Shown piece after piece: positions 54,441 to 64,000 of a DNA stretch of 64,000 bases. This stretch comes from Deroplatys truncata (Eukaryota > Arthropoda > Insecta > Mantodea > Mantidae), in assembly GCA_030765065.1 (NCBI GenBank), contig CM060983.1, forward strand, positions 50,404,067 through 50,468,066, written 5' to 3'. The position numbers and the translations under genes are program-made. The notes beneath the pieces are model-generated. The model saw nothing but the letters and a program-made list of their open reading frames with translations. It did no database searches and was not told where the DNA came from. Position 1 is the stretch's first letter; each line of letters opens with the position of its first letter.

Positions 54441-55925
54441 ATCATAGCCACTGTTTTATTATCACTACAAGTTTGTAACAAATAATTACGAGATGAAAAA
54501 TAAATTTTAGGAGTTTTCTTTATTAATGTTTTTGTTTAATAACAGAAAATAATACTATATTTTTGATTTATTTATTTATTTTATACTTTTTTACAGTACT
54601 GATATTAGAGACATCGCTTAGTTTAACAAGATGTGCGTTACAATAACTTTTTGTCTAATTCTTAGGGTTTCTAATTATGTAAAATTCAGTGAGAATAAAG
54701 AAACTTCAGGTCTGTTAACAGAAAATTCAAATTACTTTTTCTATCTTTCGGTCTGGATTGTTAAACGTCACTTTACGGATCTTTCGTAGTCACCTAGTGG
54801 CGAAGTCACCTTTCTGTACTTATATTTTGTTGCTGTTGAGCTTTGGTGAAATGTGAACTTTGGTGTGGTGGAACTACTGGCTGTTCTTTGAGTGTATACA
54901 AGTCATTCTGATGCTGGGCCGATGGCTTAAGTTGCATGAATGTCTTCTTGTAGTACCATACGCATAGTCAAACTGTGATAAATGATCTTAGATGCATGGT
55001 CCCCTCCTTTGCTATCTATTTTTGTTCACACTGATTTCGCTCAGTTTACTGAATTTCGGATTTTGGTATTGAATAACAATTATAAAATCTAATGCAATTA
55101 GGATCAAAATACAGATTCTGCAATTAAACGTCATTCAGACCTAAATATGTATTTAAACCTAAGGTGCTTATTGGTTCTATTCTTTTTTGGCCAACTAGAA
55201 TAACACTTACGTTTAAATATCTGTTGCGTTTAAAGCAGTATGTTTTGAGTAGTAAAATAAAATTAAGATCATAGGGAGAATAAGTATCAATAATAGTAAG
55301 GATAGTGTTAAATAAAACTGGAAAGCGAATGTTACTGTAAGTGGTAATAAGGGTTGAGAGAGAAAGTGGCATCAGCGGCCGGAAACGGCTGGTTATTCCC
55401 TCTATTGTTAAGTGTCCCGTTAGGTTGCTGGAAAGCAGACATGTAGAAAAGGGTTAATGTTCGCCAAAAGCCAGATAGCCTTAGGCCTCCAATGAAAGAA
55501 GCTAGAAATCAGGTGATAATGGAATGGGGAGATATAGAAGGTTTGAAATAGAGAACCAGAAGAATTTAGAATTCACAATTGGCCGTTGTAGCTCCTTGGA
55601 GATGTTTGTTAGGAAAATGCGTAAAAAAAAAGTTTAAAATACAAACTTGGCCGTAGTAGTTCTATGGAGATGGTCGTTAAAGAAAAGTGTCAGCGGATAG
55701 GGGCGATAATACGAAGCGTAACAAATAGGAAATGTGCGTGTGTGTGTCGAAGTAAATAGCAGGAATCAAATGTTAAAACAGTGACGGTAAATAAACGAGC
55801 AGAAAAACAAAGAGTCGTATTCACCACTTACCCGAGATCCAAGATCCATGCAAAGAACCCTGAGCTAGCACCGAATCCGGAACCATCCCTACAAATCCTG
55901 TACCGTAAAATAGCCACATACCACA
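54441..55925. other. Mostly unassigned; old family A traces and a short diverged duplication
   Basis: 54600-54735 has weak family A core similarity on the minus strand. At about 55560-55700 two blocks ('aattggccgttgtagctcct' and 'cttggccgtagtagttctat') form a diverged tandem duplication of roughly 85 bp. No gene was recognised. Confidence 0.35.
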
Positions 55926-56274
55926 GCACGTTACATTCACATGACCTTCTCTTCCGGTTCTTCAACTAATTATTACTAAAGACGTTTATTCATCTATCTA
56001 CTTCATGTTCATCCAGTTAAATATTTGCAGAAATGGTTTTATTTCACATTTTCTTATAGCCACAACGGGAATAGGAGAATACAGTAGGGTTGAGCGATAG
56101 TCAAAACTTTTAACAGCTGTTTGTTATGTGATGGCTTTGAAATTCCATTCTTTTTTAACGACCACGAGGAATAAACGAATGATGGCTTTACATATGGGAG
56201 AAGTATATTTGAAAATTCAAACCAATAAAATATTTTCGTCGTCGTTTCTAACGCTCTCCATATGGTCTATAACC

Positions 56275-56530
56275 TTGGGGGATACCTCATTCCACCAAGT
56301 GATGACTGGATCCATTTTTGAGATGGAGGCACTCAGAGACGGCATCTCTGCCTCCGACGATAGTGTGATAATGAGGATGGCAGTAGAATGAGAGGACCTA
56401 CAGCAAGTCAGAGGTGAAGGCGTGGATAGAACCGACTTAAAATCATCATCCCATGGTCAGAAATCAAATCTGGACCTCAGTATGAGAGTCGGAGATGAAA
56501 CCACAGTGCTACTCCGGCGCCCAATCAAAA
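56275..56530 (-). repeat. tRNA-derived SINE-I copy 2
   Basis: Shares 'cctcattccaccaagtgatg' and 'atgagaggacctacag' (plus strand) with the copy at 53.5 kb. The B box is mutated. Confidence 0.7.
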
Positions 56531-56652
56531 ATGTTATTAGCCACACATTTGTGTGTTTTTGAGATCTATATTTTTGTACGTTAACAAATTTTACAAAAGT
56601 CACTCAGAATAAAGAGGACATCACAGACTGTTCGCAGAGAATTCATGGTATA

Positions 56653-57973
56653 CGAGGGTAATTCAGAAAGTCCCAGACGTTTTGCAATAAACAATTAACA
56701 AAATGCAAATATCAACGTTTACTATCTACATTTTAAAGGTGCCTCTTAACCTATTTTTCTACATAATCGCCATTCAAATTGAGGCATTTATCATACTGTG
56801 GCACAAGTTTTTCAATACCCTCTCTGTAGAAATCTGTCGCCTGCGACTTCAACCACTGGTTTACACCGGCATGCAGTTCAGCGTCAGTATCAAAGCGTTG
56901 TTTACCGAGCCATTTCTTCATCGCTAGGAAGAGGTGGTAGTTGCTCGGCGCCAAATCCGGGCTGTATGGTGGATGGTCAAACACCTCCCATCCAAAACCA
57001 TCCAAGAGTTTTCGAGTACGATTGGCGTGTGTGGGCGTGCATTGTCGTGAAGAAACAACACCTTAGTGCTAAGTTTTCGCCGACGCTTATTTTGTATGGC
57101 ACGCCTTAACTTCCTTAGTGTTTCACAATACCTTTCTGAGGTTACTGTTGTTCTACGTTCCAGAAACTCAACGAGAAGCACTCCCTTAGAGTTCCAAAAC
57201 ACCTGTATTGCTGACAGCGTTTGCAAACACTTTCTTGGTTTCTTAGGAGAATGCGTGTGTCCCCATTCCATCGACTGCTGTTTTGTTTCACATTTGACAT
57301 GCTTCACCCAAGGCCCATCCCCGGTTACAATACTATCGAGTAAAGCGTTACCATATTTGTTGAAATCTTGGAGGGAGGCCAGTGTTGCAGCCAGTCTCTG
57401 TTTTTTATGGTCTTCCGTTAGGGTTTTCGGAACCCACCTCTCACAAAATTTGTAGTAACCAAGCTTCTCCACCACAATTTGATGCACCAAACTCCGTGAA
57501 ATTTGGGGAAAACGTTCCGAAAGTTCTGTAATCGTGATACGACGATTTTCACAAATTTTGTCATTGATTTGCATTGACAGTTCATCAATCATAAGGCTAG
57601 GCTTACCACTGCGATCCTCGTCGTGAACATTGGTACGGCCATTTTTAAAATCAATGCACAATTGCCTGACTCGGCTTTCACTCATTATTTCCTGCCCGTA
57701 AACATCACAAAGTTGACGATAAATTTCAATCGGTTTGTACTTTTTAGCCAACAAAAACGTAATCACACACCGCACTTCACAAGGGGCGGGATTTTCTATT
57801 GCAGCGCACATTTTAACAACTCATAGAGACCACAGTAAGAAAGGCACAGTCCTAACGCTACAACAGCTGGATGCCTACTGAATGTAGGAATGTTCTGACA
57901 CCAAGATTGTGACTCTAGCCCGACTCATCGCCACGATAGGCCAAAACGTCTGGGACTTACTGGACTGCCCTCG
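56653..57973 (-). mobile_element. Mariner transposon (1,321 bp), full length by its ends
   Basis: Ends CGAGGGTAATTCAGAAAGTC and (read inward) CGAGGGCAGTCCAGTAAGTC, each continuing CCAGACGTTTTG. TA at 56651-56652 and 57974-57975. The target is a family A copy. Confidence 0.95.
56754..57811 (-). pseudogene. Mariner-family transposase, one frameshift and Asp-to-Asn change
   Basis: The main frame (57811-56924) starts MCAAIENPAPCEVRCVITFL. It contains a helix-turn-helix region, the WVPKTLTEDHKKQR linker typical of mariners, the first catalytic Asp in IVTGDGPWV (usually TGDExW) and the second in FLHDNARPHT. A frameshift after LENSWM leads to the second frame with GWEVFDHPPYSPDLAPSNYH, where the third catalytic Asp (PSDYH) is Asn. 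It ends CLNLNGDYVEK at 56754. It is otherwise near full length for a mariner (about 345 residues). It was inactivated at least by the shift and by the loss of the third Asp. Confidence 0.94.
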
Positions 57974-58340
57974 TACATACATTTAGTTTGTCATGAACGT
58001 CTTAAACATATGGTATTTTATTCAAAATAGTTAGAGCCATTTTTGAGAAAACGAAAAATAATGACAAATTTTCCACGAAAAGGGTAATGTGGGGTGCAGG
58101 GAAATCTTCGTGTAAAATCCCTGGAAAATCCTGAACTTGAGTACCAAGATTGGTACTTTACGAAATTTTCGTATTTTAGTTATGCTGTTCACAGACAAAC
58201 ATGCGGACCTTTTTCTAAAAGCACTTTTTTGGTTCGGGGGTCTCAAAATATGCATTTCTGGTGAATTGTCTGTGTCGAATTCTTATGTGGAATACAATGC
58301 TTCCTCTACATACCGTAAGTACGTAGAAGAGAATGTATAA

Positions 58341-58500
58341 ACGTTACCCTTCCGTGATGATATATTGTTACTATTACTACACTAGTCTGCATGATATCGG
58401 ATGACTGAAAACCAATAAGTGATTCTGACTCACTTCTTTATGCTGATTTCAGAACTTCTTTTAGTTTTGTTCTATCACGTACAGTTTATTCCCAATTTCA
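58341..58500. other. Spacer
   Basis: Unassigned DNA between a family A end and the following ORF. Confidence 0.4.
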
Positions 58501-58527
58501 CTTCAAAAATATAGAGATATAAAGGTA

Positions 58528-58990
58528 TTGCTTGCGCCACTACACATAAAATTGGCCTTGATGAAGCAATTTGTAAGGGCTATACCACAGGATGGACCCA
58601 GCTTCAAGTACCTTTCCAAGAAATTTCCCTTCATTATACAAGACAAATTAAAGGATGGAATTTTTATTGGTCCTCAAGTAAAGAAATTGATGAAGGATGA
58701 AGATTTTGAGAAGACAATGAATGAGAGAGAAGTACAAGCATGGACCGCCTTTCGATCAATTACTGAATACCTCTTAAGCAATAACAAAGATCCTAATTAC
58801 AAGGCCAGTGTCGAAACAATGCTAAGAAGATTTCAAGAGTGTAAAGGTGCATTTTCTGCATTCACATATCGACTACTTTCTAGAAAATCTGGGACAGTAT
58901 AGTGAAGAGCAGGGTGAACGTTTTCACCAAGATATTAAGAAAATGGAGAGGAGGTACCCGGGGAGATGGAATGAAACTATATGGCCGACT
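58528..58990 (+). pseudogene. C-terminal fragment of an unassigned multi-copy arthropod-type protein
   Basis: A 124-codon frame opens with LAPLHIKLALMKQFVRAIPQ and ends in a stop at 58902. In another frame the text continues FLDNLGQYSEEQGERFHQDI and KKMERRYPGRWNETIW. I recall this LPPLHIKLGLMKxFV...EQGERFHQDI...MEERYxGRW signature from repeated, uncharacterised insect proteins that look transposon-derived, but I cannot name the superfamily. No catalytic motif is visible in this fragment. The frameshift and missing N-terminus make it a pseudogene. Confidence 0.5.
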
Positions 58991-59065
58991 ACTGTTGGAT
59001 GTTGAGGAGGGACAGTCATCTTCAAGGTTCTGCAAGGAAGTCAAAGAAGAGAAAGTTTGAACAAA

Positions 59066-60103
59066 AACCTATGTATTACACTCACATGACTTTCTCTACT
59101 CTTGTACAAACTATTTTTACAAACTGTAATTCTCCATCTATTTCATATTAATCGAGATAAACACTTGCAGAAACGATCTTATGACATACAAAGAGAATTA
59201 CATTTTACACATAGTGAACAGTTCTAAAAATACTTAACGATGGCTTATGGCCTACAAAGTTCTCCTTGTTTTGTATACAAAGAGAATTACATTTTACACA
59301 TAGTGAACAGTTCTAAAAATACTTAACGATGGCTTATGGCCTACAAAGTTCTCCTTGTATTTGCAAGGGCAACATAGAAATACAGTAGCATTTAAGCACC
59401 GACACATATCTTAATAGCTGGTTACTAGGTGCAGTACCATTCTCTTTGCCACAGATTAATACTCTTTGCATATCCAACACAAAAAAATGAATAAAGAATT
59501 CCCATTTGAGAAAATAAGTATTGAAAAGTTTAAGGGAATGACAAGCAAGTCTCGAAAATGGTTCGCTCAACAAAAAAATGTATATGACATAAATTGTATA
59601 TCTTAACATGATCTCCATTTTTTGTGTAGTAACATTTTGTCTATCTCTTATGGTTTACCAGTTATGCAAAAGTGGTTCACAATGAAGAATACTTTTGGAG
59701 ACATTCCCAGAAAATTCAAGATATACATTTTATCTCAAACATATGATATTTTAATTAAAATCGTTAGAGCCATTTTTGAGAAAGTGAAAATTTTCGAAAA
59801 CTTTTCCATGTAAAGGGTAATCTGGGGTGGGGGGATTTTCTGGAAAACCTTCGTGTCGCATCTCTGGAAGATACTGAACCTAAATACCAAGTTTGTGTTT
59901 ATCCGACTGTTCGTTTCTGAGTTATGCTGTTCACAGACACACATACACACCGACACACAGACACACACACACACAGACATGTTTCCAAAAAAAAATTTGG
60001 ATTCAGGGGATCTCAAAATATGTACTTCCGGTGAAATCTCGGTATTGAATTTTTGGGTGGAATGCAATACTTCCACTATCTAACTATACGTAGTAGAGAA
60101 AGT
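59066..60103 (-). mobile_element. Family A repeat, full length with an internal 89-bp duplication
   Basis: Starts CTATGTATTACACTCACATG and ends with the hairpin and GAGAAAGT. A CA/GACA tract lies at 59936-59979. An added duplication at 59186-59363 makes this copy longer than others. Confidence 0.88.
59186..59363 (+). repeat. 89-bp tandem duplication inside family A
   Basis: Two almost identical units start at 59186 and 59275 with ATACAAAGAGAATTACATTT. Confidence 0.92.
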
Positions 60104-60720
60104 AAAAATTAAATGAAACACTTTGGCTTCTTGTTTTGTTAAAATGTAGTCATGAAATAAATTAGGGGAGTTCTTGAGAGTATTCTTAAAATGTTTCTTG
60201 AATAAAAACTGACCTTGTGTGAAATTTGAATACTTTTCTATGGTCATCAGTAAAATTGTCAAAACATTACTTATTTTGTGTAAAAACCTGAAGTTATTTC
60301 TGGAATCAGCATAGAAACTTGATTCAAGAACACCTACTTTTAAGAAATCATGTGACAAAAAGTTTGAAAATGCAGACTAGTGTTGTTATTATTTTTGCTG
60401 ACGCCCCTCGCTCTATATGAATCGCTTAAAGAAAGATTATATCAACCACACATTGACCTCTTATCACCAAACGGTGCGCTACCGGATAGCCGGCATTTGT
60501 TTCCCTAACGACGTTTCATAACGTAGAATTTCATGCGTTGAAGCTGAATTTGGAAACCTTTCATTAGCTTTACATGGCATTCCTTCATTCTTCTCCACCC
60601 ACAAACGTTATCGCTGTCACGCACGTGTGCGTGTGGAGAAGTAGCATTTAAATCATTGCTGGTCATTAAAGGATACACTGAATTGAAAACTGGACCCTCT
60701 CAGTTCCTTGTATAGGGGTT
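60104..60720. other. No recognised gene
   Basis: A 92-codon minus-strand ORF (60080-60358) lacks motifs. Confidence 0.4.
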
Positions 60721-60837
60721 ATTACTTTTTCTAGCAATTACCTATAGTAGGTAGAGGAAGTATTGTATTTCACCCAAAAATTAATATCGAAATTTCACAG
60801 GAAAATGCATATTTTAAAGTTTCCTAAATCTAAAAAT

Positions 60838-61672
60838 CTGATGTGTTACATTCACACGACTTTCTCTACTCTTGTACAAACTATTATTACAAACGCTTAT
60901 TCCCCATATGCTTAATGTTAATTGAGATGTTAATCTTATTGCTAATTTTCTTGTAGGTGCAAGGGCAATTGGTAGGCTTTAAGCGATAGTCAAGTATTTT
61001 AAGAGTGGTTGCTATGTGGTGTATTCCATTCTCTTTGATGTCTGGGACATAAAAAAAATGAATAACGATTTCCCATTTGAGAAAAAGTATAAGTATCGGA
61101 ATATTTAAGGGAATAACAAGCAATATCTCGAAAATGGTTCACTCAATAAAAAACATGTGTATGACATAAATTGTGTATTTTAACGCGATCTACATTTTTT
61201 GTGAAGTAAAATTTTGTCTATCTCTTAGGGTTTGACAGGTCTGCAAAAATCGTTCATAATGAAGAATACTTTTGGAGACATTCCCAGAAAATTCAAAAGA
61301 TATACATTTTATTTGTCATGAAATCTTAAATATATCATATTTTAATCAAAACCGTTAGAGCCATTTCTGAGAAAATTAAAATTTTCGAAAACTGTTCCAT
61401 GTAAAGGGTAATCTGGGTAGGGTTTTTTTTTCTTGAAAACCTTCGTGTCGCATCTCTGGAAGATACTGAACCTAAATACCAAGTTTGGTGTTTATCCGAC
61501 TGTTCGTTTCTGAGTTATGTTGTTCACAGACACACACACGGACATATTTCCAAAAATGCTTTTTTTTTTGGATTCAGGGGTCTCAAAACATATATTTCCG
61601 ATGAAATCATGGTATCGAACTTTTGGATGGAATGCAATACTTCCCCTACTTCTTATACGTAGTAGAGAAAGT
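60838..61672 (-). mobile_element. Family A repeat, full length
   Basis: TCTGATGTGTTACATTCACA to hairpin plus GAGAAAGTAA. It is inserted in an A run of a plus-strand copy. Confidence 0.88.
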
Positions 61673-61676
61673 AATA

Positions 61677-62055
61677 CACGAGTTTTTACATTAAGCACAT
61701 TACCTGTGGTTTATTAAATATTAATCTTGGTGCCTTTACATCGTTCACAGAAGATTAGAGAACAGTCATTGGGGAGATATTCCAAACTCACACGAAACAC
61801 GCACGCTCCATACACAACATCGCCCTGGAGAGGCACTCTCCGATTCACTGACAACTGGCGACTGACTGACACCACACTATAAGACAAAGAAAAACTAATA
61901 ACGTCCCTCCCTTTCCTCTCTCCACCCCTGGCCAGGAGGTGGGAAGTGATATCATGTCGGACGAAATTCAAAGTCCCAACCGAAATAATTATACTCAAGT
62001 CGTCGCTACAAAGCGATAATGTGTCCGACGTGACACTGAACACACATAACGCTAC
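61677..62055 (-). mobile_element. LTR-like unit of uncertain type
   Basis: AATA lies on both sides (61673-61676, 62056-62059). Sense is minus by a TTAATATTTAATAAACCACA polyadenylation-type block near its 3' end. The TG...CA rule fits only the start (TGTAGCG). A 145-codon ORF crosses it without a recognisable domain. It lies between two family A segments. Confidence 0.4.
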
Positions 62056-62545
62056 AATATTCCATAAATTGTGAGATTTAATTAACTCTACATTTTTTTT
62101 AGTAGAAAAAGTTTGTCTATCTGTTACGTTATCCAGTTGTGAAAAAAACATTTAGAATGAGGACTAGTTTTGGGGACATTTCCAGAAAATTCAAAATATA
62201 ATTTTATTTGCCATGAAAATACCTTAAAAAGACTACAGTTTAATCAAAATCGTTGTAGCCATTTTTGAGAAAATCAAAGGATAGTCAAGGTTGGGTACAT
62301 TTCCTTGAAAATCTTCGTGTCGCTCTTTGAAAGATACCGAACCTAAATATCAAGTTTGGTGTTTATCTGGCTTTTCGTTTTTGAGTTATGCTGTTTACAG
62401 ACACACACATATGGACCTTACTCTAAAGATGTTTTTTTTATTCAGGAGGCCTCAAAACATGTATTTCCGGTGAAATTTTGGTTTCGACTTTTTCGGTAGA
62501 ATGCAATACTTCCCCTACTTATTATATGTAGTAGAGAAAGTAAAA
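62056..62545 (-). mobile_element. Family A repeat, hairpin-end half
   Basis: Begins in the core ('ccataaattgtgag') and ends at the hairpin and GAGAAAGTAAAAA. Confidence 0.75.
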
Positions 62546-62801
62546 ACGAAATGTTTTTAGAAAATACGTCTATATGTGTGTCTGTGAGCAGCGTAACTCA
62601 TAAACGAAAACGCTGATTACTAGAAATCTTGATGTTTAAGTTCAGTATCTTCCAAGAATGCGACAAGAAGATTTTAAACAAAATGGCCAATCCCAAACTG
62701 TCCTTTTCAAGGAAAAGTTTTCGTTATTTGTTATTCTCTCACTAATGAGTTTCATTAAAATACCATATGTTTAATTTCATTAGATAAATAATAAATAATA
62801 C

Positions 62802-63473
62802 TGTAGGTTACTTTAGGAATACCATTATAGCCTCTAGTTGGGTTCAAAACCGGCGGAGGGCGATGATTTTTTTGTGGGGGGGGCTTAAAAATCCTTAGCA
62901 TAGCTAGTCCCGTGTCCTAGATTTACGGTACGTGAAAGAACCTCAAGTCTGATAAAGAGGCCTCTGAGCAAAATTTCCGGTTTTTCACACTCAATATAAA
63001 ATAAGACGTCTTGAGCGTAGTAGTTAAAGAGCGTGTATAAATTACAAAAAGCCTCCCGGCTGTCTACCTGGCCGCGGGTGGGGCTAATGGCCGGTTCACT
63101 TCAGAACAATAGCCCTTATGTGCCGCTTCCCCGCTCCAGGAGATTCCTTTGGGCTGTTTCGAGTAGGTTCCTCTTCTAGAAAGTTCCGCTTTGTATGCAG
63201 GACATATATAGCGAGCTACTCTTGGCTGGGGAGTTCAGTTCAAATCTGTTAGTTATTGAAGTGACGAAATTAAGTGCCGTAAAAAAATCGAAGAATTAGG
63301 GCAGTTAAAAGTAGACAGTGCAGGTGCAGTTCAGTTGTGCTTCGATTCGACGGATCAGTTGTGTTCCGTTCTGAGCGAGTGTCAAAAGTGTGTCAAGTAC
63401 AAAGTTTGTGCTACGTTGAGCACCTAAGTAACAAATAAACAAACTGTGTTTACCAGCAACTGGCATTGTTACA
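62802..63473 (+). mobile_element. Candidate solo LTR with nested SINE-F
   Basis: Starts TGTAGGTTAC and ends ATTGTTACA. Flanks are ATAC (62798-62801) and ATAT (63474-63477), one mismatch. It splits a family A copy. A promoter-like TATATAG at 63207 lies about 30 bp before a TTCAGTTC initiator-like site, and AATAAAC near 63434 is a polyadenylation-like signal, as expected in an LTR. Confidence 0.55.
62826..63035 (+). repeat. SINE-F, head truncated
   Basis: Part of the tRNA-like head with its B box (GGGTTCAAAACCGG) is followed by the body through 'gaggcctctgagcaaaat' to 'gttaaagagcg'. Confidence 0.75.
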
Positions 63474-63741
63474 ATATTGTATTTTCTGCGAATAATCAGT
63501 GAAATTCTCTTCATTCAGAATAAATTTTACATAATTTTCTATAATTGGTAAACAGGCAAGAACCCACAAAAACAAAATGTAGAACGTTTTAAAACACGTA
63601 ATTTGTTTAAAATATTCTTGTAGCTTCAACCACTTCACAGATATTGTCAAACTACTGTTTTTGTCACACCATCCTATGGAAAGAGCATCGAATTTCAAAC
63701 CCAGCATATAGCGACTCCCTATTGAACACTTTTCTGGATTA

Positions 63742-64000
63742 ACACGAACCACATTCACATGCCTTTCTGTACCCTCTTCGTTTATTAGTGGGTATGCAAA
63801 CTATTTATACTAAAGCTTATTTTTCTATCGACTACATTTTTATCCAAATAAATATTTTCAGAAACAGCTACATTACACATTTCGTTACAGACACAAAGAG
63901 AACAGGGATAGTCAAGTGGACGCTATATGCCGGCCTTAAAAGTCCATACTGTTTCAATGCAATCGCGAGAAACAACTGAATGTTGACAAAACTTTACCAA
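63742..64000 (-). mobile_element. Family A repeat, cut by the window edge
   Basis: Starts near CACATTCACATGCCTTTCTG and continues past the end of the window in the 'aacaactgaatgttgac' block. Confidence 0.75.

Larger units (their letters stand above)
55930..58340 (-). mobile_element. Family A repeat, split by SINE-I and a mariner
   Basis: Starts GTTACATTCACATGACCTTC and ends in a decayed hairpin near 58330. SINE-I occupies 56275-56530 and a mariner 56653-57973, both inside this one copy. The segment 'gaattcatggTA-catacattta' is continuous across the mariner. Confidence 0.82.
60722..63740 (+). mobile_element. Family A repeat, outer layer with two large interruptions
   Basis: Segments 60722-60836, 62546-62801 and 63474-63740 read on from one to the next in family A order ('cctaaatctaaaaa' to 'tttttagaaaatacg'; 'agataaataataaa' to 'gtattttctgcg'). 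The first gap holds minus-strand family A copies and an LTR-like unit, the second a candidate solo LTR. Confidence 0.65.

Noticed and set aside
57066..57455. 129-codon plus-strand ORF
   Set aside because: Antisense shadow of the mariner transposase.
61714..62151. 145-codon minus-strand ORF as a gene
   Set aside because: Lies across an LTR-like unit and family A sequence without domain features.

Overview
This is AT-rich eukaryotic genomic DNA, almost certainly from an arthropod and most likely an insect with a large, repeat-swollen genome. I base this on the transposon classes present: Tc1, mariner, PIF/Harbinger, a Penelope-like element, several LTR families with 4-bp target duplications, and tRNA-derived SINEs. 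There is also a GT-AG intron, and there are no bacterial operons or ribosome binding sites. I recognise no intact host gene. Essentially everything interpretable is mobile DNA in layers, and the value of the window is that many layers can be peeled apart to the base.

The background is a non-coding repeat of about 0.8-1 kb, here called family A, present in more than 20 full or partial copies on both strands. One end is a hairpin (ACTTTCTCTACT, 10-nt loop, AGTAGGGGAAGT). The other end carries the inverted repeat GTAGAGAAAGT about 23 nt inside. Most copies hold a CA/GT microsatellite, and copies sit in A/T runs without a clear target duplication. This layout recalls non-autonomous Helitron/Helentron derivatives such as DINE-1, but that class assignment is inference. 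Because family A is so abundant, its uninterrupted copies act as empty-site references for other insertions.

Layout: 0-10 kb holds family A, LTR-B copies (one followed by a perfect tRNA-Lys primer-binding site), a solo LTR-D, and a solo LTR-C with 36-bp internal repeats. 10-20 kb holds a GC-richer repeat with five 132-bp units (family E), SINEs, family A copies and a LINE tail. 20-34 kb holds a solo LTR-B (TSD ATTC), SINEs, a Tc1 element, and a triple nest (family A, then LTR-B, then a DD41D mariner-like element). 34-39.3 kb holds an internally deleted Harbinger element, broken mariner-like transposases, a second solo LTR-D and a second Tc1 element. 39.3-43.15 kb is one Penelope-like insertion with a 12-bp target duplication, a nearly full RT plus GIY-YIG ORF, an inverted tail copy and three hammerhead ribozyme motifs. 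43.7-52.4 kb holds two further Tc1/mariner-type elements split by SINE or family A insertions, an LTR-B copy, and a second triple nest (family E, then mariner, then solo LTR-B). 52-64 kb holds SINEs, a mariner whose third catalytic Asp is changed to Asn, one unassigned protein fragment, and nested family A copies and LTR candidates.

Every transposase seen is broken by frameshift, stop, deletion or insertion. The Penelope ORF is closest to intact, with one frameshift near its C-terminus. No genes here form a pathway; the interactions are insertions of one element into another.
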